A stretch of 64,000 nt of DNA from the NCBI GenBank assembly GCA_016290325.1, contig JAEETL010000013.1:1-64000 (forward strand). Direction: 5' to 3'. Under the pieces are notes generated by a model. That model was not told the origin of the DNA. It saw only the letters and a list, made by a program, of their open reading frames with translations, and made no database searches. The stretch is from Muribaculaceae bacterium (lineage in GTDB: Bacteria; Bacteroidota; Bacteroidia; Bacteroidales; Muribaculaceae). This document shows, piece by piece, positions 43,455-52,129 of the stretch (position 1 is its first letter; the number at the start of each line of letters is the position of its first letter). Made by a program: the position numbers and the translations under genes.

Positions 43455-44102
43455 TTATTCTAGCATTTCCTTAAGGGTAAAAATGCCCTCGCGGCCCATG
43501 TTCATCATCAGGTCGAGGATGCTCAGGTCGGGGCGGAAATCGTCGGCCCCTTTTTTCCACATTTGATAATAAGGCACATTGGCAATAGGTAGCGTGTCGG
43601 GCTTCTTCATCGCGATGCGCCCGCGCAGGTCGGTCACCTCAAGCCAGTCCGTCTCCACGTCATGTAACAGCGCGGTCTTGATGGGCAAGTCCATGAAGTC
43701 GATGATGACCTCATGCAGCTGGCTGTTGAACTCGTGCAGGTAGCGCTGTGAGCCATAAATCACCCGCTGCAGGTCATCGGCCACATAATCAAAGTAGGGT
43801 GAACGGCCATAGGCCGAGTACAGCGCGCCCCAATGCAGGCGGCGCCAGTCGCCGTGCTCCGAGATGAGCACGTCCCTGAGCGGGGTCATCATGTTGTTGG
43901 TTGAGCCCACGAGGGGCACGGTGAGCGTCTGGACGCCATTGGGGCCGTCAACGCGGTAACGGTGGTGGCTGTGCCGCAGGGGCAAGCGCTTCTCGTCAAG
44001 GTCAATGAGCAGCGTGCCAGCCTTAAGGGCAGCGGCATAGCACCGCACGCTGGCGGCGCACATGCTACCCATCACAGCTGCCGTTGCCGATGATTTGTGC
44101 AT
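43455..44102 (-). CDS. WbqC-like family protein
   Basis: 215 aa. The WbqC family (PF08889 type) is of uncertain enzymatic function, often in surface polysaccharide regions. Signatures: SHHRYRVDGPNGVQTLTVPLVGS (about 45-67), WRRLHWGALYSAYGRSPYFDYVADDL (about 85-110) and NVPYYQMWKKGADDFRPDLSILDLMMNMG near the C-terminus. The N-terminus (MHKSSATAAVMGSM) is a little longer than usual. It follows signal peptidase I on the same strand, separated by the longest heptameric array. Confidence 0.88.
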   Translation of the reverse strand: MHKSSATAAVMGSMCAASVRCYAAALKAGTLLIDLDEKRLPLRHSHHRYRVDGPNGVQTLTVPLVGSTNNMMTPLRDVLISEHGDWRRLHWGALYSAYGRSPYFDYVADDLQRVIYGSQRYLHEFNSQLHEVIIDFMDLPIKTALLHDVETDWLEVTDLRGRIAMKKPDTLPIANVPYYQMWKKGADDFRPDLSILDLMMNMGREGIFTLKEMLE

Positions 44103-44106
44103 TTAT

Positions 44107-44176
44107 TAGTCCTTAGCTAACCCCTAAAGCCTAACCCCTAAAACCTAACCCCTAAAGCCTAAAGCCTAAAGCCTAC
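44107..44176. repeat. heptameric tandem repeat, 10 units (CCCCTAA/AGCCTAA type)
   Basis: Ten consecutive 7-bp units, mostly CCCCTAA, AGCCTAA or AACCTAA, in perfect register for 70 bp. On the coding strand this reads TTAGGGG/TTAGGCT, superficially telomere-like. The array runs from the lepB stop codon (44173-44175, inside the last unit) to 4 bp before the WbqC-like ATG. Confidence 0.9.
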
Positions 44177-45609
44177 TTCTTATCCTGATTAGGTAACTTG
44201 AAGATGCGGTTCCAGCGGATGCCGCCGTCAAACAGCTTGTGGTCCTTATCAAACGAGATGAGGATGATCGACGGGGTGCCCACGATGTGGTCCTCGGGCA
44301 CGAAGCCCCAATAGCGCGAGTCAAGCGAGTTGTCGCGGTTGTCACCCTGCATCCAGTAGTAGTCCATCTTGAAGGTGTAGCTCGTCGCGGGCTTGCCGTT
44401 GATGTAAATCTGGTCGTTCTTCACCTCCAGGTCGTTGCCCTCATAGTTCTTGATGCAGCGCGCATACAGCGGCAGGTTCTCCACCGTCAAGTTCACCTTG
44501 GCGCCCTTCTTGGGAATCCAGATGGGACCGTAGTTGGCGTGAGTCCAGCCATAGTCGACACCGATAGGATAGGTGGAAAGAGCCTCTGAAGGATCAGGTT
44601 GGAAGCGCTGGACATCCTGTACCCAAGGCTTGCTCTTCATGGTCTTGGCCATTTGGCCCGTCATGGGCAGCACATAGAGGTTCGGGATGATGTTGCCATA
44701 CATGTCCAGGGCGTGATGGCGGTCGGCCACGCTGATTTCCATTTCCTCAAACACGTCATCGCTAATCTGGGTGCCGTCGGTCTGGACATAATAGAAATAC
44801 TGCACGTTCTTGGGTTGGGGGACAGCCTTGCCGTCGGCATAAACAATGCCGTCTTTGATCTGAATCGTCTCACCTGGCAATCCCAAGCAGCGCTTCACGT
44901 AGTTGTCGCGACGGTCCACGGGACGATAGATAATCTCACCAAAGGCGTCTTTATTGCTGTTGACCACATCATGGCCATAGTGCTGGCACAAGCTGTAATA
45001 ATCCTCTGAGCTGCCATATTTCATGGCCACCGTGTCGCCGGCAGGGAAGTTAAACACCACGATATCCATGCGCTCCACGTTGCGCAGGCCCTTCAAGCGG
45101 TGGTAATCCAGCTGCGGGTGTTCAATGTAGGATTTGCAGTTAAGAATGGGCAACATGTTCTGGGCCAGCGGGAAGTGTAACGGTGTCTGTGGCACGCGCG
45201 GGCCATAGGTCACCTTGTTCACCCACAGGAAATCGCCGGTCAGCAGCGACTTCTCGAGTGACGACGAGGGAATCTGATAATTCTGTCCCACAAACAGGAA
45301 CAGGAAATAAACCAGCACCAGAGCATAAACGATCGCGTCAATCCAACTCATGAGCGTACGCATCGGGCCGGGTTTCCAGCCTTTCCACGCACCCCAGGGG
45401 ATGAACTGTGTCAAGTAGATGTCGGCCAGCAGGATCAAGCCCAGCAACAGCCAGGGATTGCCCATCCAGATGGTCCATAGCACGTAGATGAGCGCTACGA
45501 TGGCAAATCGCCACCACCGCGTCTTTTTCACGCGCCCCAAGCGCTCTTTAAGCGATCCGGTCTGCCTTACATACTCTTCTTTTTTCGTTTTCTCGATATC
45601 GTTTGCCAT
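44173..45609 (-). CDS. lepB: Signal peptidase I
   Basis: 478 aa from the ATG at 45609; an in-frame extension to 45648 is less likely. It is an inner-membrane serine-lysine protease that removes signal peptides. Membrane segments at about 34-50, 52-70 and 92-107. Catalytic Ser in IPSSSLEKSL (about 117; the usual Met after Ser is Leu). Catalytic Lys in DNYVKRCLGLPGETI. C-terminal box GDNRDNSLDSRYWGFVPEDHIVG. It has the large insertion between the boxes that is usual in Bacteroidetes LepB. It precedes the WbqC-like gene. Confidence 0.96.
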   Translation of the reverse strand: MANDIEKTKKEEYVRQTGSLKERLGRVKKTRWWRFAIVALIYVLWTIWMGNPWLLLGLILLADIYLTQFIPWGAWKGWKPGPMRTLMSWIDAIVYALVLVYFLFLFVGQNYQIPSSSLEKSLLTGDFLWVNKVTYGPRVPQTPLHFPLAQNMLPILNCKSYIEHPQLDYHRLKGLRNVERMDIVVFNFPAGDTVAMKYGSSEDYYSLCQHYGHDVVNSNKDAFGEIIYRPVDRRDNYVKRCLGLPGETIQIKDGIVYADGKAVPQPKNVQYFYYVQTDGTQISDDVFEEMEISVADRHHALDMYGNIIPNLYVLPMTGQMAKTMKSKPWVQDVQRFQPDPSEALSTYPIGVDYGWTHANYGPIWIPKKGAKVNLTVENLPLYARCIKNYEGNDLEVKNDQIYINGKPATSYTFKMDYYWMQGDNRDNSLDSRYWGFVPEDHIVGTPSIILISFDKDHKLFDGGIRWNRIFKLPNQDKK

Positions 45610-45642
45610 ATTCTGTCTTAATAATTGAAATAGAGTTCCCAT

Positions 45643-45684
45643 GGTCAAAGGCCTAAAACCTAAGCGCCTAGAGCCTAAAACCTA
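45643..45684. repeat. heptameric tandem repeat, 6 units (GGCCTAA type)
   Basis: Six units in register, for example GGCCTAA, AACCTAA, GCGCCTA, starting 33 bp upstream of the lepB ATG. Confidence 0.75.
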
Positions 45685-45726
45685 AAAAATCGGTGCGAAA
45701 TTAATAAATAATGTGGAAATAATGCC

Positions 45727-45734
45727 TATCTTTG
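45727..45734 (+). promoter_or_regulatory. -7 promoter element of the PH-domain gene
   Basis: TATCTTTG, about 98 bp before the ATG, implying a long leader. No -33 box. Confidence 0.45.
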
Positions 45735-45832
45735 CCATTTAAGAAACGTTTTTTAGATAAATTTGGCGACACCTTAACATAAATCAATCAAATTGCTTTT
45801 GTTTTCGGCTAGCGCCAATTATAGGATAAGTT

Positions 45833-46195
45833 ATGAAAATCAAAAAAATTATCGCCCCTGGTGAAACCATCATCTATGAGCCCAAACTGAGCAAAATCGC
45901 TTATTTGAACTTGGGCCGCCTTATCCGTAACTTGACAACCACCATCTTTGTGAGCGACAAGCGGTTTTTCCATAGCCACGGCTGGGTTCATCGCCACGCC
46001 CATGAGATTGTTATCGGCAAGGTCGAGAGCATCCTGGTCGAGCAAGGACTGTGCGGCAGGCTCTTCAACTATGGCACCATCAGGGTCTCGGGCACTGGTG
46101 CGGGCACCATCGTGCTGCAATACATCAAGCGTCCCCTCGAATTCCAGCGCCAAGTGCGAGCCATTCAGGGTGCCGGCACGGCTCCTAATTCATAA
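45833..46195 (+). CDS. Bacterial PH-domain protein (DUF304-type)
   Basis: 120 aa, a single bPH_2-like domain: LIYEPKLSKI opening replaced by IIYEPKLSKIAYL, then LTTTIFVSDKRFFHSHGWVHRHAHEIVIGKVESILVEQGLCGRLFNYGTIRVSGTGAGTIVLQ. The alternation of strands and the GRLFNYGTI[RT]V motif are diagnostic. No membrane anchor, unlike many DUF304 proteins. Function unknown. The rhamnosidase gene follows 30 bp downstream. Confidence 0.88.
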   Translation: MKIKKIIAPGETIIYEPKLSKIAYLNLGRLIRNLTTTIFVSDKRFFHSHGWVHRHAHEIVIGKVESILVEQGLCGRLFNYGTIRVSGTGAGTIVLQYIKRPLEFQRQVRAIQGAGTAPNS

Positions 46196-46225
46196 ATTCA
46201 CACCCATTTTTAAGGCTTCAGTCTA

Positions 46226-48829
46226 ATGTCGCTCCATGTAATAAAAACGGTGGTTTCCAGCATGCATGCTGTGTTAAAAGGACATCGCATGGTATTGATG
46301 CTGTGCCTGTTGTGTGTCCTGCACATGCATGCTGAGGTGATAGACTTGAAGTGTGAGGGGTTAAAAGCACCTTTAGGCATCGACACGGCAACACCGCACT
46401 TCAGTTGGAAACACACGCTCACCCGCAACGGCGAACGTCAAACGGCCTACGAGATTCAAGTCGCCAGCGACAGCATCGCCTTGGCCAAGGGGCGCGCCGA
46501 CCTGTGGAAAAGCGGACGGATAGAAGGCGACAATCAGGTGATGGTTCCCTATCAAGGCACCCAGCTGGCCGAGCGGCAACTCTGCTACTGGCGCGTCCGC
46601 ACCTGGGACGAGCGAGGCCATCGCTCGGCTTGGAGCGGGATTGAGCGTTTTGCTGTGGGCATCTTGGGCGAAATGTCGGGCCAATTTATCGGCAATTTCC
46701 AGGGCGACACCCTCGCTTCAACGCCGATGTTCCGCAAAACCATTACCGTGTCCCGCACCCGCAAAGGCATCGCCATGGTGCTTGTTCATATCAACTCATT
46801 GGGCTACCACGAGCTTTACGTCAATGGCACACGGGTAGGTGAGCACGTGCTGCAGCCTGCCGTGTCCCAGCTAGACCGGCATTCCCTCATCGTGACGCAA
46901 GACATCACGCCCTACCTGCATGAAGGAGAAAACGAAATCCTCATTGCGGTGGGCCAGGGCTGGTACCGCAAGACCACCTTTGGAGCACAATATGATGGCC
47001 CACTGCTGCGAGCCGAAGTCTGCCAACTCGTTGACGGCCGCTGGAAGTTACTCGCTGCAACCGATGAGACATGGGAGACGGCCTCAAGCGGCTACAGTTA
47101 TACCGGCACTTGGGCGCCGCTGCGTTTTGGCGGCGAGCGGCTGGATGCCACTAGAACGGCTGTATGGCACCCTGTGAGCGCATTTGTTGTGAACCACATG
47201 CGGGCCACGCCTCAAGCGTTTGAGGGCAACCGCATCATTGATACCTTGTCGCCTAGGAGCGCGACACGTCAGGCCGACGGCTCGTGGCTCATCGACTTCG
47301 GACGCGTCATCACAGGGTGGCTGCAAGTCGAGTTCGCTCCGCTGCAGCGGGGACAAGAAGTGACGATGGAATACAGCGACCACATTCCCGAGGGCGGCAC
47401 ATTCGAGTGCCAGGAGGGCGAGTGTGACTCTTATGTAGCTAACGGCAAAGGAGACCATCAGGAGTGTTTCCGCAACAGGTTTCACCATCACGCCTTCCGT
47501 TACGTGCGGCTCAAGGGTGGTGACTTCAGTACAATCAAAGCGTTACAGCTCAGCGCACTGAATCCCGATGAGGCGTCTTCCTTCTCCTGTTCCGACACCC
47601 GCCTCAACGCTGTACATGACCTGATCCACTACACGATGCAGTGCCTCACCTTTGGCGGCTACATGGTGGATTGCCCCCACCTGGAGCGCATGGGCTACGG
47701 TGGCGACGGCAACTCATCGACGATGACGTTACAGACCATGTATGACGTCGCACCCACCTACATGAACTGGCTGGACGCTTGGGGTGACTTGATGGACGAG
47801 GAAGGCTCGATACCACATGTTGCACCTGCCGGCAGCGGCGGTGGCGGCCCCTACTGGTGCGGATTCATCATCAAGGCCCCCTGGCGCACCTATATTAACT
47901 ATGGTGACAACCGGCTGCTTTCACACCATTATGAGCAAATGAAACGCTGGCTCGGTTATGTCAAGAAATACAGTGCCGATGACGGCCTGCTGCACCCCTG
48001 GCCCGACACTAAAATACGATTCTGGTTCTTAGGCGACTGGCTTGCCCCTAAAGGCGTCGACATAAAGGGCGAGTCGGTCCTCCACGCCAACAACTGCTTC
48101 ATCAGCGAATGCCTGAAGGATATGGAGCATGTCGCCTTACTGCTTGGCCAACCCGATGATGCTCATGCTTACGCGACATGGCATGAACAACTCAAGGCCG
48201 CCATTCACAGTCAGTTTTACCATGCCGACAGCCACAGTTACGCCAATGGCACACCACTTGACAATGCTTATGCCCTGTTGGCCGGAGTGCCACCCGATAG
48301 CGCCATTGCCCGTCAAGTGCAGCAGCAACTCATCACTGACTCATACGGCAAATACAACGCGCATATCGCTGTGGGTTTGTTCGGAGTGCCCATTTTCACT
48401 GAATGGGCCACGAGGGAGCGTCAGAGCGACCTGATGGCGACCATCCTGCGCCAGGAGGATTACCCGGGATACCTGTACATGATCAACCATGGCGCGACTG
48501 CCACCTGGGAATCGTGGGACTCGGAACGTAGCCGTGTCCATAACTGCTACAACGGTATCGGCACCTGGTTCTATCAGGCCTTAGCCGGTATCCGCCCTGA
48601 TGCCGCGTCTCCTGGCTATCGTCATTTCTTCATCGACCCGCAACCTACAGGAGGCGTGACTTGGGTCAAGGCTACAAAGCCCACCCCCTACGGTGACATC
48701 AGCGTTGAAATGGCCGACGGCAAACTCCACGTGACAGTCCCCGTGGGGACCACAGCCACAGTATTCCCTCAGACAGCCCACCAGCAGACCTTTCCTGCTG
48801 GTCGATGGACTATCGAACAGAAAAAGTAA
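46226..48829 (+). CDS. Alpha-L-rhamnosidase, GH78 family
   Basis: 867 aa. Hydrolyses terminal alpha-L-rhamnose from plant or bacterial glycans. The likely signal peptide is MVLMLCLLCVLHMHA, so the true start may be the ATG at 46262 or 46289 rather than 46226. N-terminal beta-domains: DLKCEGLKAPLGIDTATPHFSW and YWRVRTWDERG (Bac_rhamnosid N). The catalytic (alpha/alpha)6 domain has CPHLERMGYGGDGNSSTMT with the putative acid Glu, and later NWLDAWGDLMDEEGSIPHVAP. C-terminal beta-domain ends near PAGRWTIEQKK. No SusCD or other PUL genes are adjacent. Confidence 0.93.
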   Translation: MSLHVIKTVVSSMHAVLKGHRMVLMLCLLCVLHMHAEVIDLKCEGLKAPLGIDTATPHFSWKHTLTRNGERQTAYEIQVASDSIALAKGRADLWKSGRIEGDNQVMVPYQGTQLAERQLCYWRVRTWDERGHRSAWSGIERFAVGILGEMSGQFIGNFQGDTLASTPMFRKTITVSRTRKGIAMVLVHINSLGYHELYVNGTRVGEHVLQPAVSQLDRHSLIVTQDITPYLHEGENEILIAVGQGWYRKTTFGAQYDGPLLRAEVCQLVDGRWKLLAATDETWETASSGYSYTGTWAPLRFGGERLDATRTAVWHPVSAFVVNHMRATPQAFEGNRIIDTLSPRSATRQADGSWLIDFGRVITGWLQVEFAPLQRGQEVTMEYSDHIPEGGTFECQEGECDSYVANGKGDHQECFRNRFHHHAFRYVRLKGGDFSTIKALQLSALNPDEASSFSCSDTRLNAVHDLIHYTMQCLTFGGYMVDCPHLERMGYGGDGNSSTMTLQTMYDVAPTYMNWLDAWGDLMDEEGSIPHVAPAGSGGGGPYWCGFIIKAPWRTYINYGDNRLLSHHYEQMKRWLGYVKKYSADDGLLHPWPDTKIRFWFLGDWLAPKGVDIKGESVLHANNCFISECLKDMEHVALLLGQPDDAHAYATWHEQLKAAIHSQFYHADSHSYANGTPLDNAYALLAGVPPDSAIARQVQQQLITDSYGKYNAHIAVGLFGVPIFTEWATRERQSDLMATILRQEDYPGYLYMINHGATATWESWDSERSRVHNCYNGIGTWFYQALAGIRPDAASPGYRHFFIDPQPTGGVTWVKATKPTPYGDISVEMADGKLHVTVPVGTTATVFPQTAHQQTFPAGRWTIEQKK

Positions 48830-48838
48830 CACAATATC

Positions 48839-49642
48839 ATGCCAATCATTGAGGTTACATCACTGGATCAGCAAGGAGTTGAGGTTTACGGGACCTTGAC
48901 CGAGGCCCAGCTGCGCAACCGCCTGGAGCCTGACAAGGGCATCTTCATTGCCGAGAGCCCTAAGGTCATCAACGTCGCCCTCAACGCCGGCTACGAGCCC
49001 CTGTCGCTGCTATGTGAGCGGCGACACATCACTGGCGACGCCGCGGGCATCATCGAGCGATGTGGCGACATCCCTGTCTATACCGGTGAACGCGAATTGC
49101 TCGCCTCGTTAACGGGCTACACGCTCACGCGTGGTGTGTTGTGTGCCATGCGTCGCCCTGTCATGCCATCAGTCGAGGATCTGTGCCGTGAGGCCCGTCG
49201 CGTCGTGGTTATCGACGCTGTGACCGACACAACCAATATTGGTGCCATCTTCCGCTCGGCAGCCGCCCTCGGCATCGATGCCGTGCTATTGACGCCCACT
49301 GCATGTGACCCGTTGAACCGCCGCGCCGTGCGTGTGTCGATGGGCTCGGTTTTCCTCGTGCCCTGGACATGGATTGATGGTGAGGTGACCCCGACACTCA
49401 ATGCGTTAGGCTTTAAGACCGCTGCCATGGCACTGAGCGACGACTCCATCACGCTCGACGATCCCACCCTTAAACAAATACCTCGCCTGGCGCTCATCAT
49501 GGGCACCGAGGGCGATGGGCTTGCCCATCAGGTCATCAGTGCGGCCAACTATGTCGTGCGCATTCCCATGAAGCATGGTGTGGATTCGCTCAACGTCGCC
49601 GCTGCCGCCGCGGTCGCCTTTTGGGAATTACGCAAAACCTAA
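48839..49642 (+). CDS. TrmH/SpoU family RNA 2'-O-methyltransferase
   Basis: 267 aa. The SPOUT fold C-terminal domain has all three motifs: VIDAVTDTTNIGAIFRSAAALGIDAVLLT (motif 1), LALIMGTEGDGL (motif 2) and RIPMKHGVDSLNVAAAAAVAFWE (motif 3). An N-terminal substrate-binding domain (about 1-100) is present. The RNA target (tRNA or 23S rRNA) cannot be read from sequence. It starts 9 bp after the rhamnosidase stop. Confidence 0.93.
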   Translation: MPIIEVTSLDQQGVEVYGTLTEAQLRNRLEPDKGIFIAESPKVINVALNAGYEPLSLLCERRHITGDAAGIIERCGDIPVYTGERELLASLTGYTLTRGVLCAMRRPVMPSVEDLCREARRVVVIDAVTDTTNIGAIFRSAAALGIDAVLLTPTACDPLNRRAVRVSMGSVFLVPWTWIDGEVTPTLNALGFKTAAMALSDDSITLDDPTLKQIPRLALIMGTEGDGLAHQVISAANYVVRIPMKHGVDSLNVAAAAAVAFWELRKT

Positions 49643-49671
49643 GACTAACAACCAAATAATGATATAGAACG

Positions 49672-50574
49672 ATGAAAATACCTAGAATCAGAGTAAGAAT
49701 GCCTCGTAGCGCTCGCAGTTGGGCTTATGGGTCAACTTGGAGAGAATTGTTCCTGACCATCGTCGGTACAACCATCTCGATTGTGCTCACCTTTGGCACC
49801 GCTGGCCTGTTAGACCGCTGCCAGCGCATTGAGGACCGCAAGATGTCGGCCATGATGGTGATGAGCAACATTGAGAACTTCTCCAGAACCGCCGAGGAAA
49901 TGTCTCAGAGAATCGCAAGATGTGACTCCATCGGAACCTGGATGCTCTCGCTGCCAAAGGACTCGCTTGACCTGATTCCGCCCGAAGAAGTTCAGAACCT
50001 CCTCCTCGAGGTGATGACCCTCGTTGATCCGTTGACTCACGACAAAACAGCCGAGAACATCTTTAGCAACAGTATTGAGACTTGGAAAAACATGGGTAAT
50101 TTCCAGTTTATTGATAACGTGGGCAAGTGTTTCTCAGAGATGAATGCTAACGAGGCCAACTGGAATCAATGGGTCAATGAATACGAAGCCACCATCAGTG
50201 ATGTGGTTTCCCAAATGAAACCAGGAGAGCACTCATTCACCAAACTGCTCAACGACAATGTGTTTAGGCAGAAATTAGTGGACTTTCATGTGCGCAAGGC
50301 TTGGTTGGAATACATTGCGGCCAATATACGCTATCTCAACAGGAAGAACATGAAACTCATCGGCATTAACGAGGACGAGGTCATGGCCTTTACCGATGAA
50401 CGTTCACGCGATATTCAAATCGGGATGAAGGAACCCAAGCAAGCCGATTTCAGAACCGACACAATCAGTTTCGATAGCCTGACCACACTGCGACCCGTCA
50501 TCCAGCACTTTGATAGCATCATGCATGGCAAGAAGCCTTTACAAAAACCCAAGGAAATAGTGCCAGCTAAATAA
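49672..50574 (+). CDS. Unknown membrane-anchored protein
   Basis: 300 aa. A basic N-terminus (KIPRIRVRMPRSARS) and one transmembrane segment at about 25-47 (LFLTIVGTTISIVLTFGTAGLL) anchor an otherwise helical, charged domain (about 60-270), presumably periplasmic. Segments include NIENFSRTAEEMSQRIARCD and RKAWLEYIAANIRYLNRKNM. The C-terminus is Pro/Lys-rich. No family recognised. It follows the methyltransferase by 29 bp and may share its transcript. Confidence 0.65.
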   Translation: MKIPRIRVRMPRSARSWAYGSTWRELFLTIVGTTISIVLTFGTAGLLDRCQRIEDRKMSAMMVMSNIENFSRTAEEMSQRIARCDSIGTWMLSLPKDSLDLIPPEEVQNLLLEVMTLVDPLTHDKTAENIFSNSIETWKNMGNFQFIDNVGKCFSEMNANEANWNQWVNEYEATISDVVSQMKPGEHSFTKLLNDNVFRQKLVDFHVRKAWLEYIAANIRYLNRKNMKLIGINEDEVMAFTDERSRDIQIGMKEPKQADFRTDTISFDSLTTLRPVIQHFDSIMHGKKPLQKPKEIVPAK

Positions 50575-50612
50575 GGATATCTTCTGATTTTTAGTGGGTT
50601 ATCCTCTAAATA

Positions 50613-50652
50613 ACACTGTAGAGACGCAAATTTTTGCGTCTCTACAGTGTTT
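50613..50652. repeat. Perfect 19-bp inverted repeat (GAGACGCAAA type)
   Basis: AACACTGTAGAGACGCAAA, 2 bp, then the exact complement. The sequence family (TAGAGACGCAAA...TTTGCGTCTCTA) recurs in many genomes as a dispersed palindrome. It may double as a terminator for the 49672-50574 gene, but no T-run beyond the arm is present. Confidence 0.75.
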
Positions 50653-50734
50653 ATGTATTGATTATCAGAATTATAATCTCGTCGAGTTTACTCTAAACAC
50701 CCATGAGGGCGGCCTTGACGATTAATATTGTCGG

Positions 50735-52129
50735 TTAACCCATGAAGGCGGTAAAGAGATTGATGAGCCAGCCGCTGATGGCCATGTAGATGGTGATGCC
50801 CACAATATCGTTGGTCACGGTGACGAACGGACCAGTCGCGATGGCGGGGTCAATCTTCATCCTTTCCAGCACCAGAGGCACCACCGTGCCGAACAGCGAG
50901 GCAAACATTACTACCAGGAACAGTGATGCCGTCACTGCTGCGGCGGCGATGTTTGACTTAGTGGGGTCGTTATCCACGGGGAAGAAGCGTGTGTAAAGGA
51001 AGATGAGCAGGCCCATGACCAGCGCATTGATGAGCGCCGTACTGAACTCTTTCAACAAGTGCTTGCCCACGTGCTTGATGTCCAGGCTACCGTTAGCAAG
51101 ACCCTGCACAACGATAGCGCTAGATTGGGTGCCCACATTACCGCCGGTACCGCCAATCAAGGGGATGAACAGCGCCAGGCCGGGCAGAATGCGCAACAGG
51201 TCGGCATCGCCCTCGCCACCGCCCAGGATTAGGGCGTTGATGATACCACCCACCAAGCCAATGAGCAGCCACGGCAAGCGGGCTCTCACCTGGCGGAAGA
51301 CGTTGTCGTCGGTCTCCAGGTCGCCCGAGATACCAGATGCCAACTGGTAGTCGCGCTCTCCCTGCTCACGCACGCGGTCAATGATGTCGTCAATCGTGAT
51401 GCGGCCCATTAGGCGGCCGATACTGTCAACAACAGGCATCGCCACAAGGTCATATTTCTCAAAGTCGAGGGCAACGTCCTCGATGTCGGTATCGGTGCGC
51501 ACGCTGATGGGGTCGGGCTCCATGACATGCTTGATTTTGGAGGCCGAGGGGTTGGTGATCGTGGTCTTCAAGGGGAAGATGCCTTTCAGGCGGTTATCGT
51601 CGTCAACGACATAGATATTGTAGATTTCATCAATATCCTCGGCTTGCTGGCGCATCGCCTTGATGCAGTCGGGCATCGACATGTTCTCGTTGACGACAAT
51701 CATCTCGGTAGACATGTAACCACCGGCGGTGTCCTCGTCATATTGCAACAGGTCCACGATATCGCCGGCCTGCTCCACATCGTCGATGTGCTTGATGACG
51801 TCCTCGCGGTCCTCCTCGTCAAGTTCCTGGATCACGTCAACGGCGTCATTGGCGTCCATCTGTTCCAGCTGCTTGGCGATTTCCTCGTTGGGCATCAGCT
51901 CCATCAGGTCGTGGCGCTGGTCCTCGTCGAGCTCGATCATCACGTCGGCGGCGGTTTCATCGTCGAGCAGCATCATGATGAATAGGGCTTCCTCGTCATC
52001 GAGGTCACCCACGAGTTCAGCGATATCGGCAGGGTGCAAATCTTGGATTTGCTCCTTTACCTTTTCCTCGTCTTTGTTGTCGATGAGTTGGTTGAGCGAC
52101 AACAGATATTCTTCGGTAAACTCTTTCAT
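50735..52129 (-). CDS. mgtE: Magnesium transporter MgtE
   Basis: 464 aa. N-terminal MgtE_N helical domain (LHPADIAELVGDLDDEEALFIMMLLDDE, about 30-60), very acidic. Two CBS domains follow (TEMIVVNENMSMPDCIKAM... and EPDPISVRTDTDIED). Five transmembrane helices run from about 290, with the pore signature PLIGGTGGNVGTQSSAIVVQGLA (about 320-342) and PLVLERMKIDPAIATGPFVTVTNDIVG (about 425). Cytoplasmic acidic domains sense intracellular Mg2+. The ATG overlaps the rsmA stop by 4 bp, so they are co-translated. Confidence 0.96.
   Translation of the reverse strand: MKEFTEEYLLSLNQLIDNKDEEKVKEQIQDLHPADIAELVGDLDDEEALFIMMLLDDETAADVMIELDEDQRHDLMELMPNEEIAKQLEQMDANDAVDVIQELDEEDREDVIKHIDDVEQAGDIVDLLQYDEDTAGGYMSTEMIVVNENMSMPDCIKAMRQQAEDIDEIYNIYVVDDDNRLKGIFPLKTTITNPSASKIKHVMEPDPISVRTDTDIEDVALDFEKYDLVAMPVVDSIGRLMGRITIDDIIDRVREQGERDYQLASGISGDLETDDNVFRQVRARLPWLLIGLVGGIINALILGGGEGDADLLRILPGLALFIPLIGGTGGNVGTQSSAIVVQGLANGSLDIKHVGKHLLKEFSTALINALVMGLLIFLYTRFFPVDNDPTKSNIAAAAVTASLFLVVMFASLFGTVVPLVLERMKIDPAIATGPFVTVTNDIVGITIYMAISGWLINLFTAFMG

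Noticed and set aside
44107-44176. Telomere-like repeat suggesting a linear replicon end or contamination
   Set aside because: It lies between two ordinary genes, overlaps a stop codon, and similar 7-bp arrays with other unit sequences occur elsewhere in the window.
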